A stretch of DNA of 64,000 nt from UBA2266 sp964406945. Lineage in GTDB: Bacteria; Planctomycetota; Phycisphaerae; Sedimentisphaerales; Anaerobacaceae. This document shows, piece by piece, positions 53,593-62,426 of this stretch; position 1 is the first letter of the stretch, and every line of letters begins with the position of its first letter. A program made the translations under genes and the position numbers. The notes beneath the pieces are model-generated. The model saw only the letters and a program-made list of their open reading frames with translations, was not told the origin of the DNA and did no database searches. Where the stretch lies: assembly GCA_964406945.1 (NCBI GenBank), contig CAYOTO010000018.1, positions 1 to 64,000 of the forward strand. Direction: 5' to 3'.

Positions 53593-54936
53593 TCAAACAA
53601 GCTCCCAGCCGGGACGTACGGGCGGTTTCACGTACTTGTTGGCCTCATCACAGTTGGTGAACCGCATCTTCTTCGAATCCCACTCGAGCTTGGTCCCGAG
53701 CATGTGAGTTGCGATTATGCCGAGCCTGGCAAGTTCGGTCAGCGGCCCGCCGTAATCGAAATTCGATCCGGCCTGTCCGCCTGTCTTAATTGCATTCAGC
53801 CAGTCCTGATGATGGCCCGGAACCCGCGGGATCGTCTTTTCCGGCGTCTTATAGGCCCGCATCTTCTCTTCCGGAACAATCCGACAGCCCCCGGCCCCGT
53901 GCGAGCCGTGGGTAATCGTACCCTCGGTACCCAGCACAACAGCACCCGTCCGGGGCGGAGTCCTGCCTTCTTCGAGGTCTCTGGGATGCGGAATCTTCTC
54001 TACGCCGTCGAACCAGGTCAGCTTGACCGGGCCGCGTTTGCCTTTGGCCGGGAATTCGAACTCGATAATCGAGCCGTTGGGGAACGTATCGGCATGCTTG
54101 ACCGGATCGTATCCTTTGGCGTTTGCGACCACCGTTTTGGGAGCGCCCAGATCCAGCGCCCAGAAGACCGGATCGACCACATGGCATACCCAGTCGCCGA
54201 TTGTGCCCGAACCGAAAGGCATCCAGCCCCGCCAGCTTCCCGGCAGATACATCGGATTGTACTTGCGCCATTTGGCCGGCCCCAGCCACAGATCCCAATC
54301 GAGTTCCTTCGGAATCTCGTGATCGTCATCGCGCCTGCTCAACTGCCCGATCTTGCAGTGATTGGCACTGCAGGCCGCATGCACCTCACGAACCTCGCCG
54401 ATGGCCCCGTCCCAGACCCATTCGCAGAACCGACGAATATCATTGAAAGAGTGCCCCTGATTGCCGAGCTGCGTAACGACCTTGTACTTGCGGGCCGCTT
54501 TCATCAGTTCGCGAATCTCGTAAATCGAATGAGCCAGCGGTTTCTCGCAATAAAGGTGCTTGCCCCTGATGATCGCCGCCATCGAGGCCACCGCATGCGT
54601 GTGGTCCGGCGTCGATACGCAGACAGCATCGATCTTGTCCGTCATTTTGTCGAACATCTTGCGAAAATCGGTAAACTTTTCCGCCTTGGGATGGTTGTCA
54701 AAGGCCTTTCCGGCGCGACGCTCATCGACGTCGACCATGGCGACGATGTTCTCGTTCCTGCAGCCGCCCACCTGAGCCCCGCCGCGGCCGCCCACGCCGA
54801 TACACGCGATATTCAACTTACTGCTCGGAGCCGCATGACCGTTTTTCACCAGCACGCTGCTGGGCACTATCGAAAACGCACCCACCGCCGTAGCCGCACG
54901 AATAAAATCACGCCTGTTAAACTGCTGTCTGCTCAT
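53593..54936 (-). CDS. Tat-exported Gfo/Idh/MocA-family oxidoreductase
   Basis: 447 residues from an ATG after GGAGGTATGTA. A twin-arginine signal is present (FNRRDFIRAATAVGAFSIVPSSVLV). Rossmann NAD(P)-binding motif CIGVGGRGGAQV near residue 47, with HTHAVASMAAIIRGKHLYCEKPLAHS carrying the family's EKP. The C-terminal domain has WLGPAKWRKYNPMYLPGSWRG and DWVCHVVDPVFWALDLG. Members from Planctomycetota oxidise sugars or cyclitols in the periplasm; substrate unknown. It lies next to a truncated ABC gene. Confidence 0.9.
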   Translation of the reverse strand: MSRQQFNRRDFIRAATAVGAFSIVPSSVLVKNGHAAPSSKLNIACIGVGGRGGAQVGGCRNENIVAMVDVDERRAGKAFDNHPKAEKFTDFRKMFDKMTDKIDAVCVSTPDHTHAVASMAAIIRGKHLYCEKPLAHSIYEIRELMKAARKYKVVTQLGNQGHSFNDIRRFCEWVWDGAIGEVREVHAACSANHCKIGQLSRRDDDHEIPKELDWDLWLGPAKWRKYNPMYLPGSWRGWMPFGSGTIGDWVCHVVDPVFWALDLGAPKTVVANAKGYDPVKHADTFPNGSIIEFEFPAKGKRGPVKLTWFDGVEKIPHPRDLEEGRTPPRTGAVVLGTEGTITHGSHGAGGCRIVPEEKMRAYKTPEKTIPRVPGHHQDWLNAIKTGGQAGSNFDYGGPLTELARLGIIATHMLGTKLEWDSKKMRFTNCDEANKYVKPPVRPGWELV

Positions 54937-55140
54937 TACATACCTCCTGATTAAACTTATTGCCCCCCCCGAGCATATCACAATGCAGCTCCATTTTGCA
55001 GAATCGCCGCGCAATAGTCAATGCCCTTTCCAGCCTCAAAAGCAGCTTAGCTGATTAACGAAATGATTCTGCAGGAGTGCCCGGAACGGCGCGCACCTCG
55101 ACCATCTTGAAAAAATAACGGTGTTTCAAACGCTGCAACC

Positions 55141-56016
55141 TCAGGAGGCCCGGTTGCGGTTCTTTTCGGCCTGTGTAGCCCGTTTGAGAGTGCGTTTTTC
55201 CTTCATGCTCAGACTGTGGATGCCGTTCTCACTGACCTTCTTGAGAATCCTGTCCACCTCGAACTGAAGCTGTCTCTGCGAAGCCACCTTCTTCTCCCAG
55301 GCTCCGCTTTTGAGTTTCAGTCTCAGCGTAGTCCGCCAGTTCTGGCTCCAGACGTAGAGAGCCCCGGCCCCCATGCCTGCAATATGAGCCGCATGTCCGC
55401 CGGCGTTGTGGCCCTGAGTAATCACATAAAACAGGTAGATGCCCGCACCGATAAGTGCAGCCGGGCGGATCGGAAGTGGAAAAATGTAGAAGAACACGAC
55501 CATCTTGGGAAACAGAATCGCACATGCCGCGAATATGCCCAGGATGGAACCCGAAGCCCCTATAAGGGGAGCTGCGCCGAAAAAATTGACCCCCACCAGC
55601 AGCGAATAAAACAAGCCTCCGGCCGCACCGCAAGTCAGGTAGAAAACCAGGAACTTCTTTGCGCCCCATTGGCGTTCCAGCACTGGTCCGAAGAAATACA
55701 GGCCCAGCATATTGAACAATAGATGAAACAAATCAGCGTGCAGGAACTGATAACTTACGTATCTCCAGATCTGAAGCCCCGCTCCGAAGCTGAACGGAAA
55801 CACCGCGAACAAACTCTCCAGAGCGTTCACCGGAAAGCCCGCGACCATTCTGTTTCGATCGAAGAAAAGAGCGCCGACCACGAAGATAACGACGTTGATG
55901 ATCAGCAGATAGCCGACCGCTTTCTGAGGTTTGGGCCACACGAACCGGAACTGAGGCCTGCCATGGCCGGCGCCGTGATAATCGCTCTGAACGTAATCTC
56001 TGTCATAAAGTCCCAT
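55141..56016 (-). CDS. Rhomboid-family intramembrane serine protease
   Basis: 291 residues from MGLYDRDYVQ; a TTG 18 bases upstream is an alternative. Six or so membrane helices. The catalytic serine is in LIGASGSILGIFAA, the catalytic histidine in GGHAAHIAGMGAG, and the conserved FLHADLFHLLFNMLGLYFFG loop is present. The C-terminal 60 residues are basic and cytoplasmic. Cleaves membrane proteins inside the bilayer; substrates unknown. Confidence 0.92.
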   Translation of the reverse strand: MGLYDRDYVQSDYHGAGHGRPQFRFVWPKPQKAVGYLLIINVVIFVVGALFFDRNRMVAGFPVNALESLFAVFPFSFGAGLQIWRYVSYQFLHADLFHLLFNMLGLYFFGPVLERQWGAKKFLVFYLTCGAAGGLFYSLLVGVNFFGAAPLIGASGSILGIFAACAILFPKMVVFFYIFPLPIRPAALIGAGIYLFYVITQGHNAGGHAAHIAGMGAGALYVWSQNWRTTLRLKLKSGAWEKKVASQRQLQFEVDRILKKVSENGIHSLSMKEKRTLKRATQAEKNRNRAS

Positions 56017-56123
56017 AAGCCTTCGCAATAACAAACATGCAGCCTAATTGCCTGTGCTCTTGTGTAGTATCGTCAAATCAGGCCCCATGTTCTAGGGAAA
56101 ACCCGCGCCGCCCTGCACCGAAA

Positions 56124-57158
56124 TTAATCACCGCTCTCGGTCTTTTGTCCGGCGGCCTTTTGCCCTTTGTCCGCAGTTCCTGCGATCCGCGGCTTGTCGG
56201 GCTTGAGTTTCTCGAAAAGAACAAGCAGCATCAGCGCAAAAACCGTCAGACCTATGCTAATCAACTGGGAAACCGTCAGATGGTCTATCTCGAACGGGTT
56301 GTCGTCCCGCAAAAATTCCATTGGAAACCGGATTGCCGCGTATATCAACAGCATCATGGCGAAAGTACACCCTGGTTTGACAAGGAACTTCTTATCTTTC
56401 ACCCCGAAACCTGCGTCCCTGGCACGCCGCCAGAACAGAAACAGCAGAAGTGTGCCCAAAGCCGGCGCCGCAGAGGAATACAACTGCGTCGGATGCACCG
56501 GCATGGCTCTGTATTGGCCCTTCGCAACCTCGTACCGCTGGTCCTCCGTCAACTCCTCGAATGGTTTGAGAACCCGCCGGCCCTCGGGCCCGACGTATGC
56601 AAAGTAATCCGCCGGCAGCTTGAAATACGGCTCCTCTCGCCCTCGGTCCGGGTCCGGATTCACCTGACTGCGATAGGAGAATGAATTATACGGAAAACGC
56701 ACGCCCCACGGCAGCTCGGTCGGTTTACCGTAGCAGCAGCCGTTCATGAAACAGCCGATTCTCCCGAATATCAAAGCCGCCATCAACCCGATACCCAGCA
56801 CATCCAGATAACGTCTGATGGACAGCTTGTGATAGACCATATACAGAAAGATAATCGAAACGGCCATTATCACGCCGCCGAGCAGCTCCAGGCCGCCCTT
56901 CCAGATGGCGAACACCCCCATCAGGTTATCGCGAAATGAATCCCAGTAGTGGATAACGTAAAACAGCCGCGCACCGACTACACCGCCTATAAGGGAATAC
57001 AGCGCCGCGTTCGTAATATATTGAGGATCCGGCGTAATATCGCGACTTAGACGACGGATAATACCAACGGCGCACAAAAAACCGACCACCATCATCAGGC
57101 CGTAGCTCTTGACCGTCAGGCCGTCAACAAAAGGTATCTCAAACAACTCGGGGTGCAT
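56124..57158 (-). CDS. lgt: Prolipoprotein diacylglyceryl transferase Lgt
   Basis: 344 residues with seven membrane helices. Signature GRIGCFMNGCCYGKPTELPWGVRFP near residue 135 and the HPTQLYSS loop further on. Adds diacylglycerol to the lipobox cysteine of prolipoproteins, such as those at 5775 and 60389 here. The loop between about 150 and 215 (DPDRGREEPYFKL...YEVAKGQYRAM) is longer than in E. coli. Confidence 0.95.
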   Translation of the reverse strand: MHPELFEIPFVDGLTVKSYGLMMVVGFLCAVGIIRRLSRDITPDPQYITNAALYSLIGGVVGARLFYVIHYWDSFRDNLMGVFAIWKGGLELLGGVIMAVSIIFLYMVYHKLSIRRYLDVLGIGLMAALIFGRIGCFMNGCCYGKPTELPWGVRFPYNSFSYRSQVNPDPDRGREEPYFKLPADYFAYVGPEGRRVLKPFEELTEDQRYEVAKGQYRAMPVHPTQLYSSAAPALGTLLLFLFWRRARDAGFGVKDKKFLVKPGCTFAMMLLIYAAIRFPMEFLRDDNPFEIDHLTVSQLISIGLTVFALMLLVLFEKLKPDKPRIAGTADKGQKAAGQKTESGD

Positions 57159-57271
57159 TCAATAAGTGCCCTCTTTTACAGCTATATCTACTTAATCCCG
57201 GCCGCAGCCAACCGACTTGAATAAACTGCAATGCGTTGTCGCCATTCGGCGACCCCAATCGTCTCCAGTGC

Positions 57272-57628
57272 CTACAGTACCTTGCCAACTTTGTTACCCT
57301 CTGCCACCACAACGACCTTGGGCTCGTGAGTTTCACACTCTTCGGGGCTTGCATAAGCAAAGCCCATAATGATTACCAGATCGCCCGGGTGAATGAGTTT
57401 GGCCGCAGCCCCCAAAACGGACACCTCTCCGCTGCCCGCCGGCGCCGGAACAACATAGGTTTCGATACGGTTGCCGTTGGTTATATCGGCTACGAGGACC
57501 AGTTCGTGCTTCAAAATCCCGGCCGCCTCCATCAGATCAGAATCTATGGCGATGCTTCCCGTGTAGTTCAGTTTCGTTTCTGTCACCGTTGCCCGGTGCA
57601 ATTTACTTTTAAGTACCTTTACAAACAT
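57272..57628 (-). CDS. panD: Aspartate 1-decarboxylase PanD
   Basis: 118 residues. Makes beta-alanine for pantothenate/CoA. The self-cleavage site Gly-Ser is in KLNYTGSIAID (the new N-terminal serine becomes pyruvoyl). Conserved NGNRIETYVVPAPAGSG and GDLVIIMGFAYAS. Single gene between lgt and a DUF1080 gene. Confidence 0.97.
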   Translation of the reverse strand: MFVKVLKSKLHRATVTETKLNYTGSIAIDSDLMEAAGILKHELVLVADITNGNRIETYVVPAPAGSGEVSVLGAAAKLIHPGDLVIIMGFAYASPEECETHEPKVVVVAEGNKVGKVL

Positions 57629-57826
57629 AGACGCTTTTGCTCACAAATCCTTAAAAAACAACCACTTGCGCGGAAAAACCGCCCCTTCGGCCTGCAAATT
57701 TAACCAATACCGCCGTGCCTGTCAAAGCTATACTACGCAAACTCCGAACTTCTGTTTGTAGCGATCCCGACCAAGCCCCCTCGGCGGTACGCCCGGTCTG
57801 CTGTCCATGAGATACATCTGCGGCGG

Positions 57827-59119
57827 CTAATTGCCTATAGGAATTAGAACGATATTGCGAAAAGCCTTGGGCGAACCTTCGGATTGCAGGCCGATTTTGC
57901 CGGCCACCACCTCACAATCTTGCGCCACGTTCTGCAACAGCCGATTCACGTAAATCCCCAAATCACCGCCGTTTATGTAAATCTCGAAATCGTTCCACCG
58001 CCCCATTGGCTTCTCGTTAGACTCATGGATCTTTCTGGTCCGACGTCCGCCGCTGCGAGCCGGATCAGTCGTGAGCTTAAACCCGTCAATCGTGAAGATA
58101 TCGCCCATATTGCCGCTCATCCCCTGAGCCTCCAGCGACTTGGGCCATACCTTGTCCGGCCCCGTAACACGCAGCAGAACCCCGCTGTTGCCGCCCGCCA
58201 GGTGCTTCATCTGCATCCGAACCACGTAATTTGCGTAGTCCTTTTTCGTACGCACATAGCCTATGGGCCGGCCCTTACAGGCTAGAACGCCGTCCTCGAC
58301 CACGAACGCCTGTTCCACGTTATCACTGGAATACGCCCATCCCTCCAGATTCTCACCGTTGAAAAGCCGAACGGCCCTGCCGTAATCGCCCTCCAAATGC
58401 TTGACGCGAATATCCTTGAACTCGACAACCATGGGCGGGCCCTTGTGAATTTGAAGCGCAAGCAGTCCCTCAAACGCTGCTCCATTGCGATCGGCCGGAT
58501 TCTTCGGATCAGTAACGCGGTCGTTGTCAATCAGTTCCACGGTTGGATAGCCGTTTAGATATTGCAGGATATGATTGCCCCTCGCAACGATCGTGTACTC
58601 ATTCCAGTCCCCGACGTTGCAATAGCCTTCCTCTTTGAGTCTTTCCGCGTCAGCCACGCTGGAGACAACCTTCTTCTCGCCCTTTTCGTCGATTACGACC
58701 GACTGGCCGACCCTCACCAGGGCTCCGCGCCCTCTCTCATGATACAAAAACCCAACCGCCCCGGGACCGTTCGTAACCTCGGCCTGATAGCCGCTGATTT
58801 TCCACTTGTCGAATTCCTTGCTGCGATACTGGATGCCGGAATTGCCGTTGCGAATGCGGAATTTGATCTTGAGTATGAAGTCCTCGAGCTTGCCCCCGCG
58901 CCACACCAGAAAAGTGTTCGAGTCAATCTGGTTCTGCTCGGTGGTTTCGCCGTGGATCGCACCGTCCTTGACCGACCACAGCCGTGGGTCCCCGTCCCAG
59001 CCGGCCAGATTCTCCCCGTTAAACAGACTCACATACCCCGGCTCAATCTCGCCATGCGCCTCGAAAACCGCCGAGCACACAACCGTCACAACAACAAGCC
59101 CAAAACCCGCCCTTCTCAT
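57827..59119 (-). CDS. Secreted double DUF1080 (3-keto-disaccharide hydrolase) protein
   Basis: 430 residues. The start has AAAGGAG 7 bases upstream and a signal peptide (AGFGLVVVTVVCSAVFEAHG). Two DUF1080 domains in tandem, each opening with LFNGENLAGW or LFNGENLEGW and carrying FILKIKFRIRNGNSGIQYRS or VVRMQMKHLAGGNSGVLLRV. Family members hydrolyse 3-keto-glycosides or bind glycans with a beta-jelly-roll fold; the pair may act as enzyme plus binding module. It lies next to the sugar-isomerase-like gene, on the same strand. Confidence 0.88.
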   Translation of the reverse strand: MRRAGFGLVVVTVVCSAVFEAHGEIEPGYVSLFNGENLAGWDGDPRLWSVKDGAIHGETTEQNQIDSNTFLVWRGGKLEDFILKIKFRIRNGNSGIQYRSKEFDKWKISGYQAEVTNGPGAVGFLYHERGRGALVRVGQSVVIDEKGEKKVVSSVADAERLKEEGYCNVGDWNEYTIVARGNHILQYLNGYPTVELIDNDRVTDPKNPADRNGAAFEGLLALQIHKGPPMVVEFKDIRVKHLEGDYGRAVRLFNGENLEGWAYSSDNVEQAFVVEDGVLACKGRPIGYVRTKKDYANYVVRMQMKHLAGGNSGVLLRVTGPDKVWPKSLEAQGMSGNMGDIFTIDGFKLTTDPARSGGRRTRKIHESNEKPMGRWNDFEIYINGGDLGIYVNRLLQNVAQDCEVVAGKIGLQSEGSPKAFRNIVLIPIGN

Positions 59120-59227
59120 GATTGTCTCCTTTAAAGCTGTGATCGAACCCACTGCCGCTCTCACGCTATTAACCCACAGCCCCGCGGCTTTTGAATTCAT
59201 CATTTTACGTCTTCCATCATGCCTTCC

Positions 59228-60070
59228 TCAAAGCCCCTGCTGCCTCAGATACGCCGCACTCTTCTTCAATATCTCCTCCGAGCCCACGATCTCCAGCGTA
59301 GAACTCTCGATGTTGGTGTCTTTGAGGACCTCACACACGCCCGCGATATCGATCACCCCGTCGCCCAGAGCGATAGTCGAAAACCCGCACCCGAAAGCCG
59401 TTCCGCGTTTCTCTTGCCACTCGGCGCCAAGGTCCTTCCAGTGCACGTGATGAATCTTATCCTTGAACACCTTCGCCATCTCCACCGGGTCGGCGCCGCC
59501 CAGCCAGGAATTGCCGGTATCCAGGTTCACACCCAGCGAATCGGGATTGCCCAGAGTGTCCATCACGTCCTTTATACCCTGAATCGAATCCGTTACCGGC
59601 CCGTGGGGCTCCAGCAGAATGCGCACCCCGTAATCGCCGGCCATCTTCACCGGCATATGCAGTTTCTCGGCAATAATGAAAACCCGCTGCTCGTAAGAGA
59701 GCTTCTGTGCCCATTCCGAGTGCGGGTCGTTCTCGGTCGTCACCACATCCTTTATTCCGATAGACGCCGCGAACTTCACCGCCTTCATAATCTCGGCCGT
59801 CCCGTACGTCGCCGGATTCGAAGGCTCAAGCAGAGTTCCATGCGCGCACACTGTCGCTGGTTCGATTCCGTACTTCTCGAACAGCCGCTTAACGTCGAAA
59901 GGGTTGTCATCCAGGCTCACCGTGGGAGAAAACCCCGCCGAACCCAGCATACTGCCCCCCGAGTTCGTATCCGTAATATCGGCGTGCGTAAAGCCCATTT
60001 CCTTCGCACGCTTCAACTGCACCTCTACGCTCGCAAACGGCTCGATCAACAGAAATACGCCGACGTTCAT
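59228..60070 (-). CDS. Sugar phosphate isomerase/epimerase-type TIM barrel
   Basis: 280 residues. The pattern of the xylose-isomerase-like/AP-endonuclease-2 superfamily: MNVGVFLLIEPFASVEVQLKRAKEMGFTHADI at the N-terminus, ILLEPHGPVTDSIQG, GVNLDTGNSWLGGADP, and HHVHWKDLG, which supply the metal-binding Glu, Asp and His. Likely converts keto-sugars or inosose-like compounds. It lies 108 bases upstream of the DUF1080 gene, and the two probably form one unit. Specific substrate unknown. Confidence 0.85.
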   Translation of the reverse strand: MNVGVFLLIEPFASVEVQLKRAKEMGFTHADITDTNSGGSMLGSAGFSPTVSLDDNPFDVKRLFEKYGIEPATVCAHGTLLEPSNPATYGTAEIMKAVKFAASIGIKDVVTTENDPHSEWAQKLSYEQRVFIIAEKLHMPVKMAGDYGVRILLEPHGPVTDSIQGIKDVMDTLGNPDSLGVNLDTGNSWLGGADPVEMAKVFKDKIHHVHWKDLGAEWQEKRGTAFGCGFSTIALGDGVIDIAGVCEVLKDTNIESSTLEIVGSEEILKKSAAYLRQQGL

Positions 60071-60388
60071 AGCTCACTCTTTCATCAATAGGACAACATT
60101 ACGACGTTACAATCTCCCTGCAGATTACGTCCGCAAGACCCCCAAGTCAACTCCAAAGCTGGCTCGAGCCCCCCTCACTCGCGATAATCCTTGCCCGTCG
60201 CTTCGGCGTTCTGCACCGGACCGGTCCGAATCGTTCGCGACCCGGCGGCGACCGGTATCCCCCCGCTCCCATGTCTTACACGCATCCCCTGAACACTCCC
60301 CAAAAGCGCACAACACGACCACGGCAGACCCTGACGGCCCCGTCTGCGCCGTCGGAACATTCAATAGGAAAAAATTAGGTGTGAAATG
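60071..60388. other. Intergenic region, no gene recognised
   Basis: 318 bases between the isomerase-like gene and a small lipoprotein gene, both on the minus strand. Open frames here (for example 60125-60364) lack a ribosome site and a recognisable domain. Confidence 0.45.
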
Positions 60389-60610
60389 CTACGGTATTCT
60401 CTTGTCCGTAAGCCGGCTGGGCTTATCAAACAGCATCGCCCGGTCCAGATCGCTCCAGAACTCGCTGTTGTTTATCCGCAGATTTCTTCTGTGGCGTCTG
60501 TGCCCCTCGGACGCCGTCTCGCCCAACTGCTCCCCGCAGCCAAGCCCTACAACCGTCATAGCCGACAGAATCAGCCCCAAAAACAACTTCTGAAAGGAAA
60601 TTCTTTTCAT
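60389..60610 (-). CDS. Small lipoprotein of unknown function
   Basis: 73 residues with AAGGGG upstream. Lipobox in LILSAMTVVGLGC, then a short charged body (RRHRRNLRINNSEFWSDLDRAMLFDKPSRLTDKRI). The body has the look of a short planctomycete family in which a conserved WSDLDRAML segment recurs, but I cannot name it. Probably membrane-anchored outside the cytoplasm. Confidence 0.6.
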   Translation of the reverse strand: MKRISFQKLFLGLILSAMTVVGLGCGEQLGETASEGHRRHRRNLRINNSEFWSDLDRAMLFDKPSRLTDKRIP

Positions 60611-60733
60611 CGAAACCCCTTGTAGACCATATACCCAAGCTAATTAACCAAAACAGCCATGTACGCCGCCACATTCGTTTTCACCCCCGCGTACATTTGT
60701 TTTATATAGTATACTAACCATCTGCCCCTCTTG

Positions 60734-60862
60734 TCAATTCATTTCCGCCTCGCGCAATTGCTCGTCCGGCAGGTATTTCAGCAGCAAGAAAAATCTCTCC
60801 AAATCACCGATATCTTCGATTTCTTTCCATGAAAACAGCGATCTTTGCGATATAATAGCCAC
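60734..60862 (-). pseudogene. N-terminal fragment of a transposase
   Basis: 42 residues from a GTG with AAAGGA 7 bases upstream: AIISQRSLFSWKEIEDIGDL, ERFFLLLKYLPDEQLREAEM, then a stop. The W-x-E-IE-x-x-DLERF...LPDEQL pattern matches the start of DUF772/IS-type transposases, whose remaining 300 or more residues are missing. The start codon abuts an inverted repeat. Most likely the leftover end of an insertion sequence. Confidence 0.5.
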
Positions 60863-60925
60863 GGGCAAATCCTTTCTGTAACTTGTTTAGTGGCAATATA
60901 TTACAGAATACTACGGGATTTGCCC
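60863..60925. repeat. Imperfect inverted repeat at a possible IS end
   Basis: Arms GGGCAAATCC / GGATTTGCCC (10 of 10) and TTCTGTAA / TTACAGAA (8 of 8) are nested, with 1 and 7 unpaired bases between them. The ribosome site of the transposase fragment lies inside the left arm. It could be an IS end or a hairpin controlling transposase translation. Confidence 0.5.
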
Positions 60926-60959
60926 AAAATGGGGGAATTATTTCTTCGCACAACCACAA

Positions 60960-61289
60960 CTACCACAAAACAAACAACTTGCGAACAAACGGAATGCCTG
61001 GGGATGGATGTCTGGGTTTGAGGGCGTGCTTGAAGATGTAGATGAAGACCGGCAGTCCCAGCATGCAGATCAAGAGTGTCCAGGTTACTTTTGTGTTCGG
61101 GTTGGGGAAATCTCTGCGGTAGATGTCGCCAAAGACAATTACGAGCAGAACCAGACTCAGGAACATACCGAGAAGGTGAAAATACTGGATGATTTCAAAG
61201 TGCTCGGGAATGAAGATTATGAAGCACGGCACGTAGACCGCGAAATAAAGTGCGTAGAACAGACAGAAGGTCTTTTCGCCTTTGCTCAT
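60960..61289 (-). CDS. Small multi-pass membrane protein
   Basis: 109 residues, with GGAG 6 bases before the ATG. Three hydrophobic helices (FCLFYALYFAVYVPCFIIFI, YFHLLGMFLSLVLLVIVFGDIY, WTLLICMLGLPVFIYIF) and RRDFPNPNTKVTWTLLI resembling the PLDc_N-type domain of small membrane proteins. Function unknown. It follows a broken zinc-ribbon gene. Confidence 0.65.
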   Translation of the reverse strand: MSKGEKTFCLFYALYFAVYVPCFIIFIPEHFEIIQYFHLLGMFLSLVLLVIVFGDIYRRDFPNPNTKVTWTLLICMLGLPVFIYIFKHALKPRHPSPGIPFVRKLFVLW

Positions 61290-61314
61290 TGTGTATCTCC
61301 GTTTGTGCTGGGAT

Positions 61315-61457
61315 GCATCTGGTGCAGGTTACCGAGGAGAATTTACGGCCTTCGACGTCGAATACCTTGCTCCAGAAGCCGCCGGCGGCCCGAATTTCGC
61401 CTGTTTCGCATTGTTCGTTGCCACATTTTTGGGGCATTTGTAAGCCAGGTTTTGCAT
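61315..61457 (-). pseudogene. Frameshifted zinc-ribbon protein gene
   Basis: A good ribosome site (AAGGAGCATCGAA) precedes ATG at 61457, then MQNLAYKCPK. At a run of five A (61426-61430 on the plus strand as T) the frame changes, and the reading continues as KCGNEQCETGEIRAAGGFWSKVFDVEGR, then KFSSVTCTRC. Joined at a CPKCGN junction this is the common small zinc-ribbon protein with four cysteines. After TRC it runs on without stop into the next gene, so its C-terminus is also lost. Confidence 0.6.
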
Positions 61458-61621
61458 TTCGATGCTCCTTCAAAGATACCGTTGCCTATTAGAATTAACG
61501 CATGAACGCAGGTTGTTTTGCCGAGAACAGGCTGAATTCAAATCGATCCGGAGAACAGACGGCATTGCCGTTGTCATATCTGTTTTCTTTGCAGCGTGTT
61601 ACGTGATTTTTCGCCCGCAAT

Positions 61622-61918
61622 TTGTCCACAGATTCTGCTGAGGAGGCTTTTTTCACAGTTTTGAGCGTTTTTGGCCGGGCAACTGTGGAGCCAATGCGGT
61701 TTTTGCTGGGAGAGATTTTGTGCGAACCGCCGAAAAGGTTTTACGCACATTTGAGCGAAGGACTGGCGGAGGTTCTGGCGACAGAGAGGCGGCTGGAGGG
61801 TCGCGGGCTGCACTATAAGATGGGCCTGATTGACAAGCCGCGGGCCGGGGCGGTTGATTGTTCACAGGTGGTTCGGCTCGGGGGCGATGATGTCATCAGG
61901 CGGATGATTCGTCTTTGA
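61622..61918 (+). CDS. Doubtful hypothetical protein
   Basis: 98 residues from a TTG start; a GTG or ATG near 61690 is an alternative (EPMRFLLGEILCEPPKRFYAH, LSEGLAEVLATERRLEGR). The translation looks protein-like and the frame is open on a GC-rich strand, but no domain or good ribosome site is seen, and its end overlaps the opposing gene by 23 bases. Confidence 0.3.
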   Translation: MSTDSAEEAFFTVLSVFGRATVEPMRFLLGEILCEPPKRFYAHLSEGLAEVLATERRLEGRGLHYKMGLIDKPRAGAVDCSQVVRLGGDDVIRRMIRL

Positions 61919-62144
61919 GTATCTCGCGGAGTATGGCGTTTTCGCGATGTGTAGCTTCCAGATCGAATACGAGATATCGCAGACGGAAATCCAGCCAGTC
62001 GAGCAGTTCGTGTTCGGAAAGTTTCGAGTGACTACTATCCCAGGGCGCGGCCTTGCCGGCGGTCGGCCTGTCCTTTGGCATTCTGAGAGAATTGAGCTGC
62101 TGTATTATCTTATCCAATCTGGTTTTTATAGCTGCATCGTTCAT
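61896..62144 (-). CDS. Small hypothetical helical protein
   Basis: 82 residues from MNDAAIKTRLDKIIQQLNSL, with GAGAAGGA before the ATG. Mostly helical and charged (SEHELLDWLDFRLRYLVFDLEATHRENAILREIL), suggesting a coiled-coil or dimerising cytoplasmic protein. No domain recognised. It lies upstream of and divides from the following sugar-isomerase-like gene by 282 bases without a gene. Confidence 0.55.
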   Translation of the reverse strand: MNDAAIKTRLDKIIQQLNSLRMPKDRPTAGKAAPWDSSHSKLSEHELLDWLDFRLRYLVFDLEATHRENAILREILKDESSA

Positions 62145-62426
62145 TGTCCTTCTCCGTAACATAACGCTGAACGTCCTGATACAGTCCACAATAAAAGACG
62201 TGATCATCCGATGTATTGTTGCATAGAAATACGCTATATGGTGGTTTTTGTTCGGGGCAAATGAGTTTGCGTGCAGGCGTTTCGGGAGGCCAAAAGGTTT
62301 GCGGAGTTTTGAGAAGTTGCGGGCCACGGTCGCATAAAATGCCGCAATGTTCCCGCCGTGCTCGACAGTACCGCGCGCCATAGTGACAATGTCTGGATGT
62401 TACGGATGACAACCGCTGCGAGTCGG

